A DNA stretch of 41,147 bases from Cohaesibacter celericrescens (GTDB lineage Bacteria; Pseudomonadota; Alphaproteobacteria; Rhizobiales; Cohaesibacteraceae), in contig NZ_PKUQ01000018.1 of assembly GCF_002866925.1 (NCBI RefSeq), positions 1,344 through 42,490 on the forward strand, given 5' to 3'. Shown here piece by piece: positions 1 to 7,176 of this stretch. Position numbers and translations under genes: made by a program. The number at the start of each line of letters is the position of its first letter. Position 1 is the first letter of the stretch. The notes below the pieces were generated by a model that did no database searches, was not told the origin of the DNA, and was given only the letters and a program-made list of their open reading frames with translations.

Positions 1-102
1 CTGCATCACCTCATGAAACCCAATCATCTACTTCAAATGAGCGTTCATGAAGCAGTGAGAGCTGTTGGACTATTCAAGGTTGTAACCCCAGTCAACTCTT
101 AG
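1..102 (+). CDS. Possible 3' end of a gene running in from the left edge
   Basis: The first reading frame is open from the window edge for 33 codons and stops at TAG (100-102). It includes a KPNHLLQMSVHEAV stretch that reads like an ordinary globular C-terminus. I do not recognise the family. The stop overlaps by two bases the stop of a small minus-strand reading frame. Short edge frames are often chance, so this is weak. Confidence 0.25.
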   Translation: MHHLMKPNHLLQMSVHEAVRAVGLFKVVTPVNS

Positions 103-206
103 GGGACTATGGTTTGGAGGTTTTTGTCCATCTCACGTATTGCACCCAATATTTTGTCAAACTTGGCAAGCGCCCTTTGATCTTTACCATCAAATTCTAA
201 ATTCAT
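99..206 (-). pseudogene. Small reading frame, possible gene fragment
   Basis: An ATG at 206 on the minus strand opens 35 codons rich in charged helix-forming residues (for example FDKILGAIREMDKNL). The frame stays open upstream only to a stop at 234-236. No ribosome-binding site precedes the ATG. The amphipathic, protein-like composition suggests either a small protein or the tail of a decayed gene. No family was recognised. Confidence 0.22.
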
Positions 207-523
207 ATTTGGATATTTAATTTGATATTTAAATTATGCATACCCGCTGCTATGAAAACAACAGGAATTTGTCGTTGAGTGAGATCATAAACTGCCTAGG
301 CGCATTAAATCACCTAATCACACCATCGGGTTCTCCTTCAAAAAGGCCATCAAAAAATTTCCGTTTGGTAAGCCTTTGCTATTTGACGTAACAATCCCTT
401 GCAAAGGCCCAAACTCGTTAAACGAGCGCTCGCCTAAATTCAAATGTTGTGCCGTCTATCCAGGTATGTATTTTGTTTAGCAGATAGAGTGCCATTGTCG
501 GCCTGATACAGTATGTTGCCCAA
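207..523. other. AT-rich non-coding stretch before the AraC gene
   Basis: About 317 bases with no convincing reading frame, hairpin or repeat. It probably holds the promoter of the AraC-type gene, but I could not fix a -35/-10 pair. Confidence 0.4.
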
Positions 524-1669
524 ATGAACGAGATTCTACTCATCGGAATTGCCCACGCTGTCTTTACCATTGTCTTTATCGGCTCGAAGAAACGTAAAAC
601 GTTGAGCGACAAGATTTTGATGGCTTGGATGCTTATGCTTGCACTGCCTCAGATTTCCAATGTTTTGGGTGCCAGGGGTGCTGATATACTCCCTGCGCCA
701 TTTGATCGTGATTTTGCCTATTCTCTCTGTCTTGGCCCTTTTCTATGGCTGTATGTCGAAAGCCTCACGGGTGACATCAATAAACTGGCCCTGCGGCATC
801 TTTTTCACTTTCTTCCCTTCATGGCTGTGGTTCTCTATAAGATTTTTATTGGAGATACCGCGGAATTGGAAAAGACAGGAGCTATCTGGCCTCAACTGAT
901 CGGTATTGGCAATATCGTTTTGCTCCTGAGCTACTCTGGTGTGGTCATCTGGCGGTTGCTTAGACACAGTCAGGAAATGCTCGATAATTTCTCATCCCTA
1001 ACCACTCAGATAACTCTGAAGTGGCTCATTTGGCTAACTTGTATCTTCATTGCTGCCTACCTCACACCTCTCATAGCCGTCCTTTTCTCCATGCCCGAAT
1101 GGTTCCGATCTCACGGCCCCGTCATCACAGGCTTCATTTTTGCACTCAGCTTCTTTGGCCTCAAACAGACGCAGATTTTTGCAACCGATCAGGCAATAGA
1201 CGCCTTGGCCAATGGTACCGCTGACATCACGATCGAGCGGGTTGGAGAGGATGGGCGGAGCAAATCCAATGACGAGCCTCATGAAAAGTATGAACGCTCC
1301 GGTCTGACAGAAGACAAGGCCAAGGATTACTTGCAACGATTGGAACATTACACAAAAACGAAGGCACCCTATCTTGATCCGAATCTCACTATTGAGAAAC
1401 TCGCCCGCCAGCTGCGTATTCCAAGACATTACTTAACCCAAATCCTATCCGAGCAGCTTGGCAAAAATTTTTATTTATATATTAATGACTACCGCATTGA
1501 TCACGTAAAGGGCCTCATAGCAGCTCCTAACAGTCAGCATATGACCTTGCTTGATATGGCCTATAAATCCGGCTTCAACTCCAAGTCCACATTCAATTCG
1601 GTCTTTAAAAAAATTACGGGCCTCACCCCATCACAGTATAAAATACAGCGGCTGAATTCCGCAGCGTGA
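524..1669 (+). CDS. Membrane-anchored AraC-family transcriptional regulator
   Basis: 381 residues. The first ~225 residues contain several long hydrophobic segments (for example around residues 1-20, 35-55, 70-80, 95-110, 125-145, 165-190 and 200-215), so the sensor part is probably a multi-span membrane domain. A polar linker rich in Asp, Glu and Lys follows. Residues ~280-378 are a typical AraC DNA-binding domain with two helix-turn-helix units: the first around LTIEKLARQLRIPRHYLTQ, the second around LLDMAYKSGFNSKSTFNSVFKK, ending in the family's GLTPSQYK. AraC proteins with an N-terminal membrane half are known, but their ligands are mostly undefined. No strong ribosome-binding site precedes the chosen ATG. 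The gene stands alone, so its target cannot be read from context. Confidence 0.85.
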   Translation: MNEILLIGIAHAVFTIVFIGSKKRKTLSDKILMAWMLMLALPQISNVLGARGADILPAPFDRDFAYSLCLGPFLWLYVESLTGDINKLALRHLFHFLPFMAVVLYKIFIGDTAELEKTGAIWPQLIGIGNIVLLLSYSGVVIWRLLRHSQEMLDNFSSLTTQITLKWLIWLTCIFIAAYLTPLIAVLFSMPEWFRSHGPVITGFIFALSFFGLKQTQIFATDQAIDALANGTADITIERVGEDGRSKSNDEPHEKYERSGLTEDKAKDYLQRLEHYTKTKAPYLDPNLTIEKLARQLRIPRHYLTQILSEQLGKNFYLYINDYRIDHVKGLIAAPNSQHMTLLDMAYKSGFNSKSTFNSVFKKITGLTPSQYKIQRLNSAA

Positions 1670-2378
1670 CTATCCTGTTGTTTTATCGATTTTCACAAAA
1701 ATACACCGCAGAATGAGGGCGCCGGAAAAGATCTTATCTTAAGGATATGAGCGATTTTGCGTTTGCCCATCTCTTTCTTGCTGTCATGACACGGCGATCC
1801 AATGTGCCACACCATCCAGTCAAATGGCGGCCTTTCTTGGTCCTGTTATGGGAAGGCAGATACCCCCCTGCCTGCATCCTCTATTTCAGGTATGGCCCGA
1901 ACTACAGGGCCGTTACATCCCTTCTCTATTGCTTTTTCCATCGCAACAAATGACAGTTATTCCGCCTAAAGACATGAAAAGCAGCGTGAGAAGACCACCA
2001 TAATTATGCTGCATTCTTGAGAATAAATGGACAATGTGTGCGATTGGCCAATCATGCGCATGTCCATCTGCGGATGTGCGTTTCTTTTTCATTTCAACCA
2101 ATGGAACAGTTAGATCCCTGAAATTGGTTCATTTGGAACCAACCGGCTGTCAGCCACTGAGCCGATAAGTTTGGTAGCAGATAGAAAAGTAATGAATGGC
2201 CCTCGACCCAATGACATGATCGGTCACAGGAGACACTTCTGCGTTAAATCATGTCTGAAAGAACGTGGGCTAATAAGCTTGAATACACCTTAGGTCACCT
2301 CCCTCTTTCTATGTCAATTTTAGGCAACGAAAGTATCGGGAGACGTTTTATTCTTCAAGAAAACCAGGACAATAAAAA
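1670..2378. other. Long intergenic region with one small inverted repeat
   Basis: About 700 bases without a convincing gene. A 68-codon frame at 1747-1953 has a possible AAGGAT site in front, but its product is not protein-like in any way I can recognise. The only clear structure is the inverted repeat at 2124-2142. Confidence 0.4.
2124..2142. promoter_or_regulatory. Inverted repeat, possible operator
   Basis: Arms TTGGTTC and GAACCAA are perfect complements around the 5-base loop ATTTG. It lies about 240 bases upstream of the BA14K gene, so it could be a protein-binding site or a short hairpin. No regulator can be assigned. Confidence 0.3.
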
Positions 2379-2819
2379 ATGCGGATGAATGCGTTTTACA
2401 AGAGCCTCTGTGTTGGCACATTGACCGTTTCAATGTGCGCCAGCGCTTTTATGCCAGCGATGGCTTTACCAAGCACTGTGCCTTTGATTGAAAACGGGCA
2501 AGCAAGTGTTACTCAGATTGATTACCGGAAGGACCGCAAGCAAAGCCGTGATAGCACGCGTCTTGTGCGCCGTAATAGTTATTATTATTATAATGGTCAT
2601 CGCGGATATAGTAAGCGGCGGGCTGGCTATCGCCAATATAATGGCTACTGGTTTCCACCCGCTGCTTTCTTGGGTGCGATCATCAAGGGTGTCACAAAAG
2701 GCTCACGAGCCAGCACGCCACACGTAGCGTGGTGTCGCAGTCATTATAAATCGTACCGGGTTTCAGATGACACTTACCAACCTTACCACGGCCCACGTAA
2801 GCGTTGTGTTTCGCGGTGA
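2379..2819 (+). CDS. BA14K-family secreted protein
   Basis: 146 residues. An N-terminal signal peptide (hydrophobic core at ~9-28, likely cleaved near the ALP at ~29-31) is followed by a basic, Tyr/Gly-rich middle (NSYYYYNGHRGY and similar). The C-terminal ~35 residues form the BA14K signature: a Cys, HYKSYR, a D..TYQPYHGPR stretch and a closing Cys. The family was first described as a Brucella 14-kDa immunoreactive protein and is found mainly in Hyphomicrobiales. Its proteins are exported and their biochemical role is unclear. The two Cys in the C-terminal module (CRSHYKS and RKRC) could form a disulfide in the periplasm. A second ATG two codons in could also be the start. A second family member lies at 15204-15524. 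Confidence 0.8.
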   Translation: MRMNAFYKSLCVGTLTVSMCASAFMPAMALPSTVPLIENGQASVTQIDYRKDRKQSRDSTRLVRRNSYYYYNGHRGYSKRRAGYRQYNGYWFPPAAFLGAIIKGVTKGSRASTPHVAWCRSHYKSYRVSDDTYQPYHGPRKRCVSR

Positions 2820-3016
2820 TAACGGTGTTGCTTGGGCAGCGAACTTCTTGACCTTAACTGGTTCAGACTAAGAGGACGGTCTCTTCTTGGCATTTCAAGG
2901 GCTATCACTCGATTTTGGAAAACGCAAAGAAGAGACTTGTCCATGACGGAATAGTTACGGTAGCTGGATCACTGTCGGCAAATTAGGCCGCAAATGGTTA
3001 GGTAACGCGTCTCTCT

Positions 3017-3124
3017 ATGGTGTTCATGTCTGCAGACGACGTCCTCTACATCCTCCTTGAGTGGCCATTTATCTTTGGCGACGCAATCAACCGGCTAATG
3101 AGCAACGAGCCAAAGGAGCCTTGA
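3017..3124 (+). CDS. Possible 35-residue small protein
   Basis: ATG at 3017 opens 35 codons to TGA at 3122-3124. The product contains a short hydrophobic/aromatic stretch (VLYILLEWPFIFGDAI) flanked by acidic residues and a polar tail. An alternative start is the ATG at 3026. There is an in-frame stop 16 bases upstream and no good ribosome-binding site. The frame ends three bases before the convergent oxidoreductase gene's stop. The amino-acid make-up is protein-like, but it matches no family I know, and it may be a remnant. Confidence 0.25.
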   Translation: MVFMSADDVLYILLEWPFIFGDAINRLMSNEPKEP

Positions 3125-3127
3125 ACG

Positions 3128-4123
3128 TCAGGGCGCCTTTATCTCATTGGGATAGACCAGGCCAATTTGCTCACGGATGGTATCCAGTGTATGCATGATG
3201 GCAAGCGTTTGGCTGAGTGGCATAAGGGTTGACTCCGGATTGCCCGATTTCACGAGACTCTCCATTTCGAAGGCTTGATACTGCATGCCGCGGCTTTTTA
3301 CCTGTTGTTCAAACTCTTCCAGAACATTACCGTTGTGATCAACCACTCGGAACGAAGTCGGACTATACCAGACACCGGCAATCTCTATGCGGGCTTTGGA
3401 ACCATAGACGATGGCTTCATTGGGGCCTGCGCAATCCAATGCGGATACGCTGGTGGAAATTGCCTCACCAGCATGCCTCATCGTGATGGCAATTTCCGCA
3501 TCGACGCCGGTGTTGGTGAATCGCGCTGTTGCCATAACTGATGACGGTGCGCCGAGTATATCATAAGCAAAAGAAACCGGATAAATTCCAAGATCGAGCA
3601 AGGCTCCACCGCCAAGTTCGGGGGCATTCAGCCTGTGTTTGGGATCCGTTGGCAGAAACTGCCGATGCTCGGCATGAATGGAACGAAGCGTCCCCAAGGT
3701 GCCGCTATCAATAATGTCACGGATGCGTTTCATATGCGGCAAGAAACGGGTCCACATTGCCTCTAGCAGAACCAGATTTTTATCTCGTGCCAGCGCTGCA
3801 ATGGCTTCAGCTTCGGCTGCATTTTGTGTAAAGGCCTTCTCGACCAATACATGTTTACCAGCCTCAAGTGCCAATCGAGCGCCCGCTGCATGATAGGGAT
3901 GGGGCGTGGCAATATAAATAATATCAACGTCAGGGTCAGCAACAAGAGACTCGTAGCTTCCGTGAGCTTTGGCCATGGCGAAGCGGTTCGCAAATGCTCT
4001 TGCCTTTGCCTCTGACCGCGAACCGACCGCAGAAACTTGAAGACCGGACGCGATCAGATCCGTTACAAATAACTCGGCAATCAATCCTGTCGCCAAAATA
4101 CCCCAGCGCAATTGGTCTGTCAT
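3128..4123 (-). CDS. Gfo/Idh/MocA-family NAD(P)-dependent oxidoreductase
   Basis: 331 residues, normal for the family. The N-terminal ~120 residues form a Rossmann domain. It begins LRWGILATGLIAE (a variant of the usual GxGxxA loop) and includes the family's EKAFTQNAAEA segment near residue 95, which carries the Lys of the usual EKP motif. The C-terminal half has the GGGALLDLGIYPVSFA stretch typical of the sugar/inositol dehydrogenase and trans-dihydrodiol dehydrogenase branch. These cytosolic enzymes oxidise or reduce cyclic polyols and sugars. The substrate cannot be read here. The start is supported by GGGAGAG a few bases upstream. It lies downstream of two ThuA-like genes on the same strand but is separated from them by 339 bases, so co-transcription is uncertain. 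ThuA/ThuB pairs in rhizobial trehalose use combine the same two families, which makes a sugar-linked role plausible. Confidence 0.85.
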   Translation of the reverse strand: MTDQLRWGILATGLIAELFVTDLIASGLQVSAVGSRSEAKARAFANRFAMAKAHGSYESLVADPDVDIIYIATPHPYHAAGARLALEAGKHVLVEKAFTQNAAEAEAIAALARDKNLVLLEAMWTRFLPHMKRIRDIIDSGTLGTLRSIHAEHRQFLPTDPKHRLNAPELGGGALLDLGIYPVSFAYDILGAPSSVMATARFTNTGVDAEIAITMRHAGEAISTSVSALDCAGPNEAIVYGSKARIEIAGVWYSPTSFRVVDHNGNVLEEFEQQVKSRGMQYQAFEMESLVKSGNPESTLMPLSQTLAIMHTLDTIREQIGLVYPNEIKAP

Positions 4124-4462
4124 TCCACTCTCCCGTTAAACCCGCAAACTTTACAATGATGCCCGTCGACAATTACGCCCGCCCGGCACCCGGTCAAGGT
4201 AAGATGGTTTCATTGTCACGCGTAGCCTCGATATATGGCAAAATAGGCCAGATATGCGTCAAAAGATAGGTTTTTGGCTTTAGCCATGAGACCCATTGAA
4301 CAGTTTTGAGCCGCGTTGAACAATCATGTTTCACGGCATTGCTGTCGCAAAAGTCAAATTGCCTCAATACCGAACGCATTCCGTTCATTCAACCAAGCCA
4401 TGGCCATTTGGCGTCTATCACGCGGAGGATCGTCAGACTGGTCGTGGAAAGGCATATGGCGA
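4124..4462. other. Intergenic region, nothing identified
   Basis: 339 bases between two minus-strand genes. Several short frames cross it on both strands, but none has a ribosome-binding site or recognisable product. It probably contains the promoter of the oxidoreductase gene. Confidence 0.4.
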
Positions 4463-5116
4463 TCATCCGTGCTGCTGAGGGATGTCGCTGGACAGCCATG
4501 TTAAAAACGCCTCCAAAAACACAGTGGTCGTTGGCATAAAGTGACTGCCGTGATGGAAAAACGGATCGAGCGTGGTTACAACAAGCCGCCCCGGCGCATA
4601 ACTGGTGACATCCTCGAACATCAGGCATCCTCCGTCCTTTGTCGCGATCAGGCTTTTCTGATTGTCATTGAGAGGATCCAAAGTCCCATGCAAATGCCAA
4701 GTTGCTGCCTCCTTGCTGACATGTGCTGCCATCGGGTGGGCTTTGTCTACGATCTGAACACCCAAATCCGCCCCCGCCTCAAGCCACCACCAGAAATTGG
4801 TGTCCATACCAGTGAAATTGACATCGGGTAACCATCGGTCAGGGAATGTTTCTCCCATCACCACCAATCTACCGCCCGCTTTCATATAGGCAACAAACTG
4901 CTGCGAGAGCGGGGCAAGCTGGAAAGCGTTGGTTCGGCAGGGAATGATCACGGTGTCAAACTGGGTCAGGTCCGTCAGCGGCACATCGCGGATATAGACA
5001 ATGTGATCAAAAAAATGCGCGGTGGGTTCTTCACGCAAAGACTGGTGGTGGAAATAAAAACCGGCATCAATCGCGGCAATTACTGGATTAGGCCCTGAAT
5101 TTTCCTGAATATACAT
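4463..5116 (-). CDS. ThuA/glutamine-amidotransferase-like protein, copy 2
   Basis: 217 residues with the layout of a class-I glutamine-amidotransferase-like flavodoxin fold. An early strand is followed by DTVIIPCRTNAF and then AYMKAGGRLVVMGE at ~85-100, the segment that in ThuA-like and beta-galactosidase-trimerisation-like proteins follows the 'open question' loop. A Trp-rich stretch (NFWWWLEAGADLG) and a late DPFFHHGSHFMP segment follow. No catalytic Cys in the usual nucleophile-elbow context is seen, which fits ThuA-like rather than true amidotransferase activity. It starts 8 bases after the stop of the 5125-5769 gene and shares the same plan, so the two probably form an operon of diverged paralogues. 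The function is unknown. Confidence 0.6.
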   Translation of the reverse strand: MYIQENSGPNPVIAAIDAGFYFHHQSLREEPTAHFFDHIVYIRDVPLTDLTQFDTVIIPCRTNAFQLAPLSQQFVAYMKAGGRLVVMGETFPDRWLPDVNFTGMDTNFWWWLEAGADLGVQIVDKAHPMAAHVSKEAATWHLHGTLDPLNDNQKSLIATKDGGCLMFEDVTSYAPGRLVVTTLDPFFHHGSHFMPTTTVFLEAFLTWLSSDIPQQHG

Positions 5117-5124
5117 GATGGATC

Positions 5125-5769
5125 CTAAGCTACCGATTCAGACGAATTAATGTTTGAACTGGTGGCTAGCCAGTCGAATAATCGCTGTACAATCGGCAAA
5201 TTCTGCGGAGATCCAATCATCCAAAACCCCCAGAAATCGTTGCCCGCGTGCATAAACAGGCGTCCACCAGTGGAACGGGTTGCGATCCAATCTAGGGGCC
5301 AATGGTCCGGGCCAACCGAGTTGAGGATTTCGGCTCCTTCGGGTGGAGGGTTCATGCCTCGCCCGTAAAAGCCCGAAACCCCTTTGCGAAAGGACAGCAT
5401 CGCGCTGTCAATGCCCTCGAATACTGGATGCTCTTTTTCCCGATGTACCATCAGGTCCAATTTCCCCCGTTTGGGCAAAGGCTTAAAGGCACACAACTCA
5501 GGCAAGAAGCGCTGCACAACATGCCCATTAAAGAAAATGGTTCCTCCGCTTTTCAAATAAGCATCAAAGTGGCCTGCTAATTCCATCAAATGACGTTGAT
5601 CGGAGTGAATCGTTAAAATGATGGCGTCATAGCACGACCAATCCAGACGATCCGCTTCATATTGCTGGATGCAATCAAAATGATGATGGACCAGATTGGT
5701 AAGGAATACAGGCAACGCACCTGCTGTATTATTCAAAAACAAGAATCGACCTGAAGGGGTAGCACTCAT
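5125..5769 (-). CDS. ThuA/glutamine-amidotransferase-like protein, copy 1
   Basis: 214 residues. It has the same architecture as the following gene: strand, YDAIILTIHSDQRHL, then AYLKSGGTIFFNGH at ~85-100, and a late HAGNDFWGFW segment before the final helix. The shared AYxKxGGxxxxxG block shows the two are paralogues. The likely start is the ATG at 5769, with a GGAAG element about 15 bases upstream. The gene is divergent from the 189-residue protein and Dpp/Nik-type importer. A 21-base element 47 bases in front of it recurs in front of the importer, which suggests the two sides are controlled together. The role is unknown; carbohydrate-linked ThuA homologues are the nearest guide. Confidence 0.6.
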   Translation of the reverse strand: MSATPSGRFLFLNNTAGALPVFLTNLVHHHFDCIQQYEADRLDWSCYDAIILTIHSDQRHLMELAGHFDAYLKSGGTIFFNGHVVQRFLPELCAFKPLPKRGKLDLMVHREKEHPVFEGIDSAMLSFRKGVSGFYGRGMNPPPEGAEILNSVGPDHWPLDWIATRSTGGRLFMHAGNDFWGFWMIGSPQNLPIVQRLFDWLATSSNINSSESVA

Positions 5770-5815
5770 ACGCTAGATCTTCCATTACCGCCCCTACGAA
5801 GGGTGGTTTTAAAAC

Positions 5816-5836
5816 TTGAATTTTAAAATCATATTT
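5816..5836. repeat. 21-base promoter element, copy 1
   Basis: Begins TTGAATTTTAAAATC and ends ATATTT. It is identical at 20 of 21 bases to 7057-7077. The centre is a near-palindrome (ATTTTAAAAT). It lies 47 bases upstream of the minus-strand ThuA-like gene, where a promoter or operator would be expected. Confidence 0.6.
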
Positions 5837-5950
5837 AGTCAAATTTGTATCCCGAACGCAAGTTGAATTGTTTTTACGCTCATATTGAAAATGCGACTAA
5901 ATGGCACATGAAAAATTAAACCAAACCATTTCAATTGCTTATGCTGTTCA

Positions 5951-5990
5951 AAATTATTTATGAATATTTGACTCAGGATAATTACCGCAA
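5951..5990. repeat. 40-base promoter element, copy 1 (degenerate)
   Basis: Gapless alignment with 7101-7140 gives about 31 of 40 identical bases, including the core TTTATGA.TATTT.ACTCA. In this copy the inverted symmetry seen in the second copy is partly lost. Confidence 0.5.
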
Positions 5991-6288
5991 TATGTTGCAT
6001 CCAATACTCAAGATTAAGTCTTTGAGGAATTCTGGTCATCTCGCGGCGCTTTTAAAGGGTTAAGCGGACGCCCGAGACAGGGCCGTAAAGCCTGATGAAG
6101 AGCTGAACTGAGGGGACTGATCAGGACCTGCGTCCCATAGTGGCCGTGTGGGCCGATGTTACCACCGTTCTTGAAAGGAAAAGCTGGTCTGCATAGAGGC
6201 TGACATAGCGTCCTACGCACGAACAATCTTTTGAAACAAACCAATGATCTCAGTGAGGTCATTGTACCGAGCGCTTTGGAGTAGCCAG
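5991..6288. other. Intergenic/leader region before the 189-residue protein
   Basis: About 300 bases. It contains small inverted repeats (for example CCTCAAGATTAAGTCTTTGAGG around 6001-6028 in part, and GGCC-GTGT-GGGCC near 6141-6154), but no known riboswitch consensus was recognised. A 108-codon minus-strand frame crosses it and was rejected as chance. Confidence 0.3.
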
Positions 6289-6858
6289 ATGACCAACTTA
6301 ACAACCAACCCATATGGCGTTGAAGCCCGCCATGCCTCAAGCATCGATTTGGTAGATGGAGATTGCCCCCTTTCTTTCACGCGATCCGATTTGGTCCGCT
6401 ATGCAGGACCCGATCAAATTATTGCTACAGCCCTGATGTTTCAGATGTTCACGCGTGCCTTTGACGAGCTGAAATCTGACCACTTGATCGACCGCAGTAA
6501 TGTAAAGATGCAAGTTGGTTTCCCCGGCCCGGGCGTTCTTGACTGTATTGAGTTGGTGCTGCGAGGCAGGACAACAAACCAAGCCAACATCTCAATCAAG
6601 ACCGAAGATTTGCCAATGGAAGCCCCTGAAGCGCTGGTCGGCCGGTTCTATTTTGAGTTTTCCTATGATGGTAAGCGCATCGCGCTGTGGCCTACTGAAA
6701 CTTATATCACTGAAGAATTCCGCTCGATGGTCAAACAGTTCCAGCCACGCAAAGGTAGCCTCGAAGATCAAGCCCGTTATCAAGCTTTCAAGCACACTAT
6801 GGTCGCCACACTGATGGCAACCAATCCAAAAGAGCTTTTTAAAGTGCTCCATATGTAG
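6289..6858 (+). CDS. Unrecognised conserved-looking protein (weak FmdE resemblance)
   Basis: 189 residues from the ATG at 6289, which has GGAG 7 bases upstream. An ATG 45 bases earlier is in frame but lacks a ribosome-binding site. There is no signal peptide or membrane segment, so the protein is probably cytosolic. It has a helical N-terminal part (RYAGPDQIIATALMFQMFTRAF) and a central VGFPGPGVLDCIELVLRGRT segment. The plan of an N-terminal helix followed by a small-residue loop and a D-C-(I)-E strand weakly recalls FmdE/formylmethanofuran-dehydrogenase-E-like proteins, but the family's usual HGHxCPG motif is missing. I therefore do not assign it. It sits ahead of a Dpp/Nik-type importer in the same direction, and the intervening 315 bases hold two hairpins and an operator-like palindrome. 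It may act on the imported compound. Confidence 0.65.
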   Translation: MTNLTTNPYGVEARHASSIDLVDGDCPLSFTRSDLVRYAGPDQIIATALMFQMFTRAFDELKSDHLIDRSNVKMQVGFPGPGVLDCIELVLRGRTTNQANISIKTEDLPMEAPEALVGRFYFEFSYDGKRIALWPTETYITEEFRSMVKQFQPRKGSLEDQARYQAFKHTMVATLMATNPKELFKVLHM

Positions 6859-6944
6859 ACCGTGCTTATGGTTTGTGTTGGCTAAATTCGATGCTTCAAG
6901 ACATTAGGTTATCATGTCCCGTTGAGCCTATGAAACGGCCCAGC

Positions 6945-6979
6945 GGGTTTAGCAAAACCCAAATCGGGAATAGATCCCG
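6945..6979 (+). terminator. Two adjacent short hairpins after the 189-residue gene
   Basis: GGGTTT-AGCA-AAACCC (6945-6960) is followed at once by CGGGA-ATAGA-TCCCG (6965-6979). No T-run follows either. They could end the upstream transcript or be part of its 3' region. Confidence 0.35.
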
Positions 6980-7056
6980 GTTCATACACTAAGGCTTGGA
7001 TAAAGCTTGGCAACAATCGGCTCTCGGAGCGGCCAGTCTTTGCCACCACACATTAG

Positions 7057-7077
7057 TTGAATATTAAAATCATATTT
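7057..7077. repeat. 21-base promoter element, copy 2
   Basis: Begins TTGAATATTAAAATC and ends ATATTT. It differs from 5816-5836 at one base. It lies 100-120 bases upstream of the importer's first gene and 24 bases ahead of the 40-base element containing a perfect palindrome. Confidence 0.6.
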
Positions 7078-7100
7078 TTCACAACAGAGCTAGACAGCCA

Positions 7101-7140
7101 GATTTATTTATGAGTATTTAACTCAAGTTAAATACTGCAC
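7101..7140. repeat. 40-base promoter element, copy 2
   Basis: Matches 5951-5990 at about 31 of 40 positions without gaps. It contains the perfect palindrome at 7113-7136. Confidence 0.5.
7113..7136. promoter_or_regulatory. Perfect 24-bp palindromic operator candidate
   Basis: The left arm AGTATTTAACT (7113-7123) is followed by CA and then its exact reverse complement (7126-7136). An 11-bp perfect dyad 41 bases upstream of the importer's start codon is a classic position and size for a dimeric repressor or activator site. No regulator gene is next to it, so the binding protein is unknown. Confidence 0.65.
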
Positions 7141-7176
7141 AAGGCCGCCATCGTCTTTGGCTGAGGATATACAGTG

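Noticed and set aside
1747..1953. 68-codon frame with a possible AAGGAT site
   Set aside because: The product shows no protein-like pattern I can support, and the surrounding 700 bases look non-coding.
5991..6288. Cobalamin riboswitch suggested by a GGCCACTATGGGA stretch on the minus strand
   Set aside because: The B12-box and the other conserved segments are absent, and the orientation does not fit a downstream gene.
6014..6340. 108-codon minus-strand open frame between the ThuA-like pair and the 189-residue gene
   Set aside because: No ribosome-binding site or recognisable motif, and it overlaps the start of a better-supported plus-strand gene.
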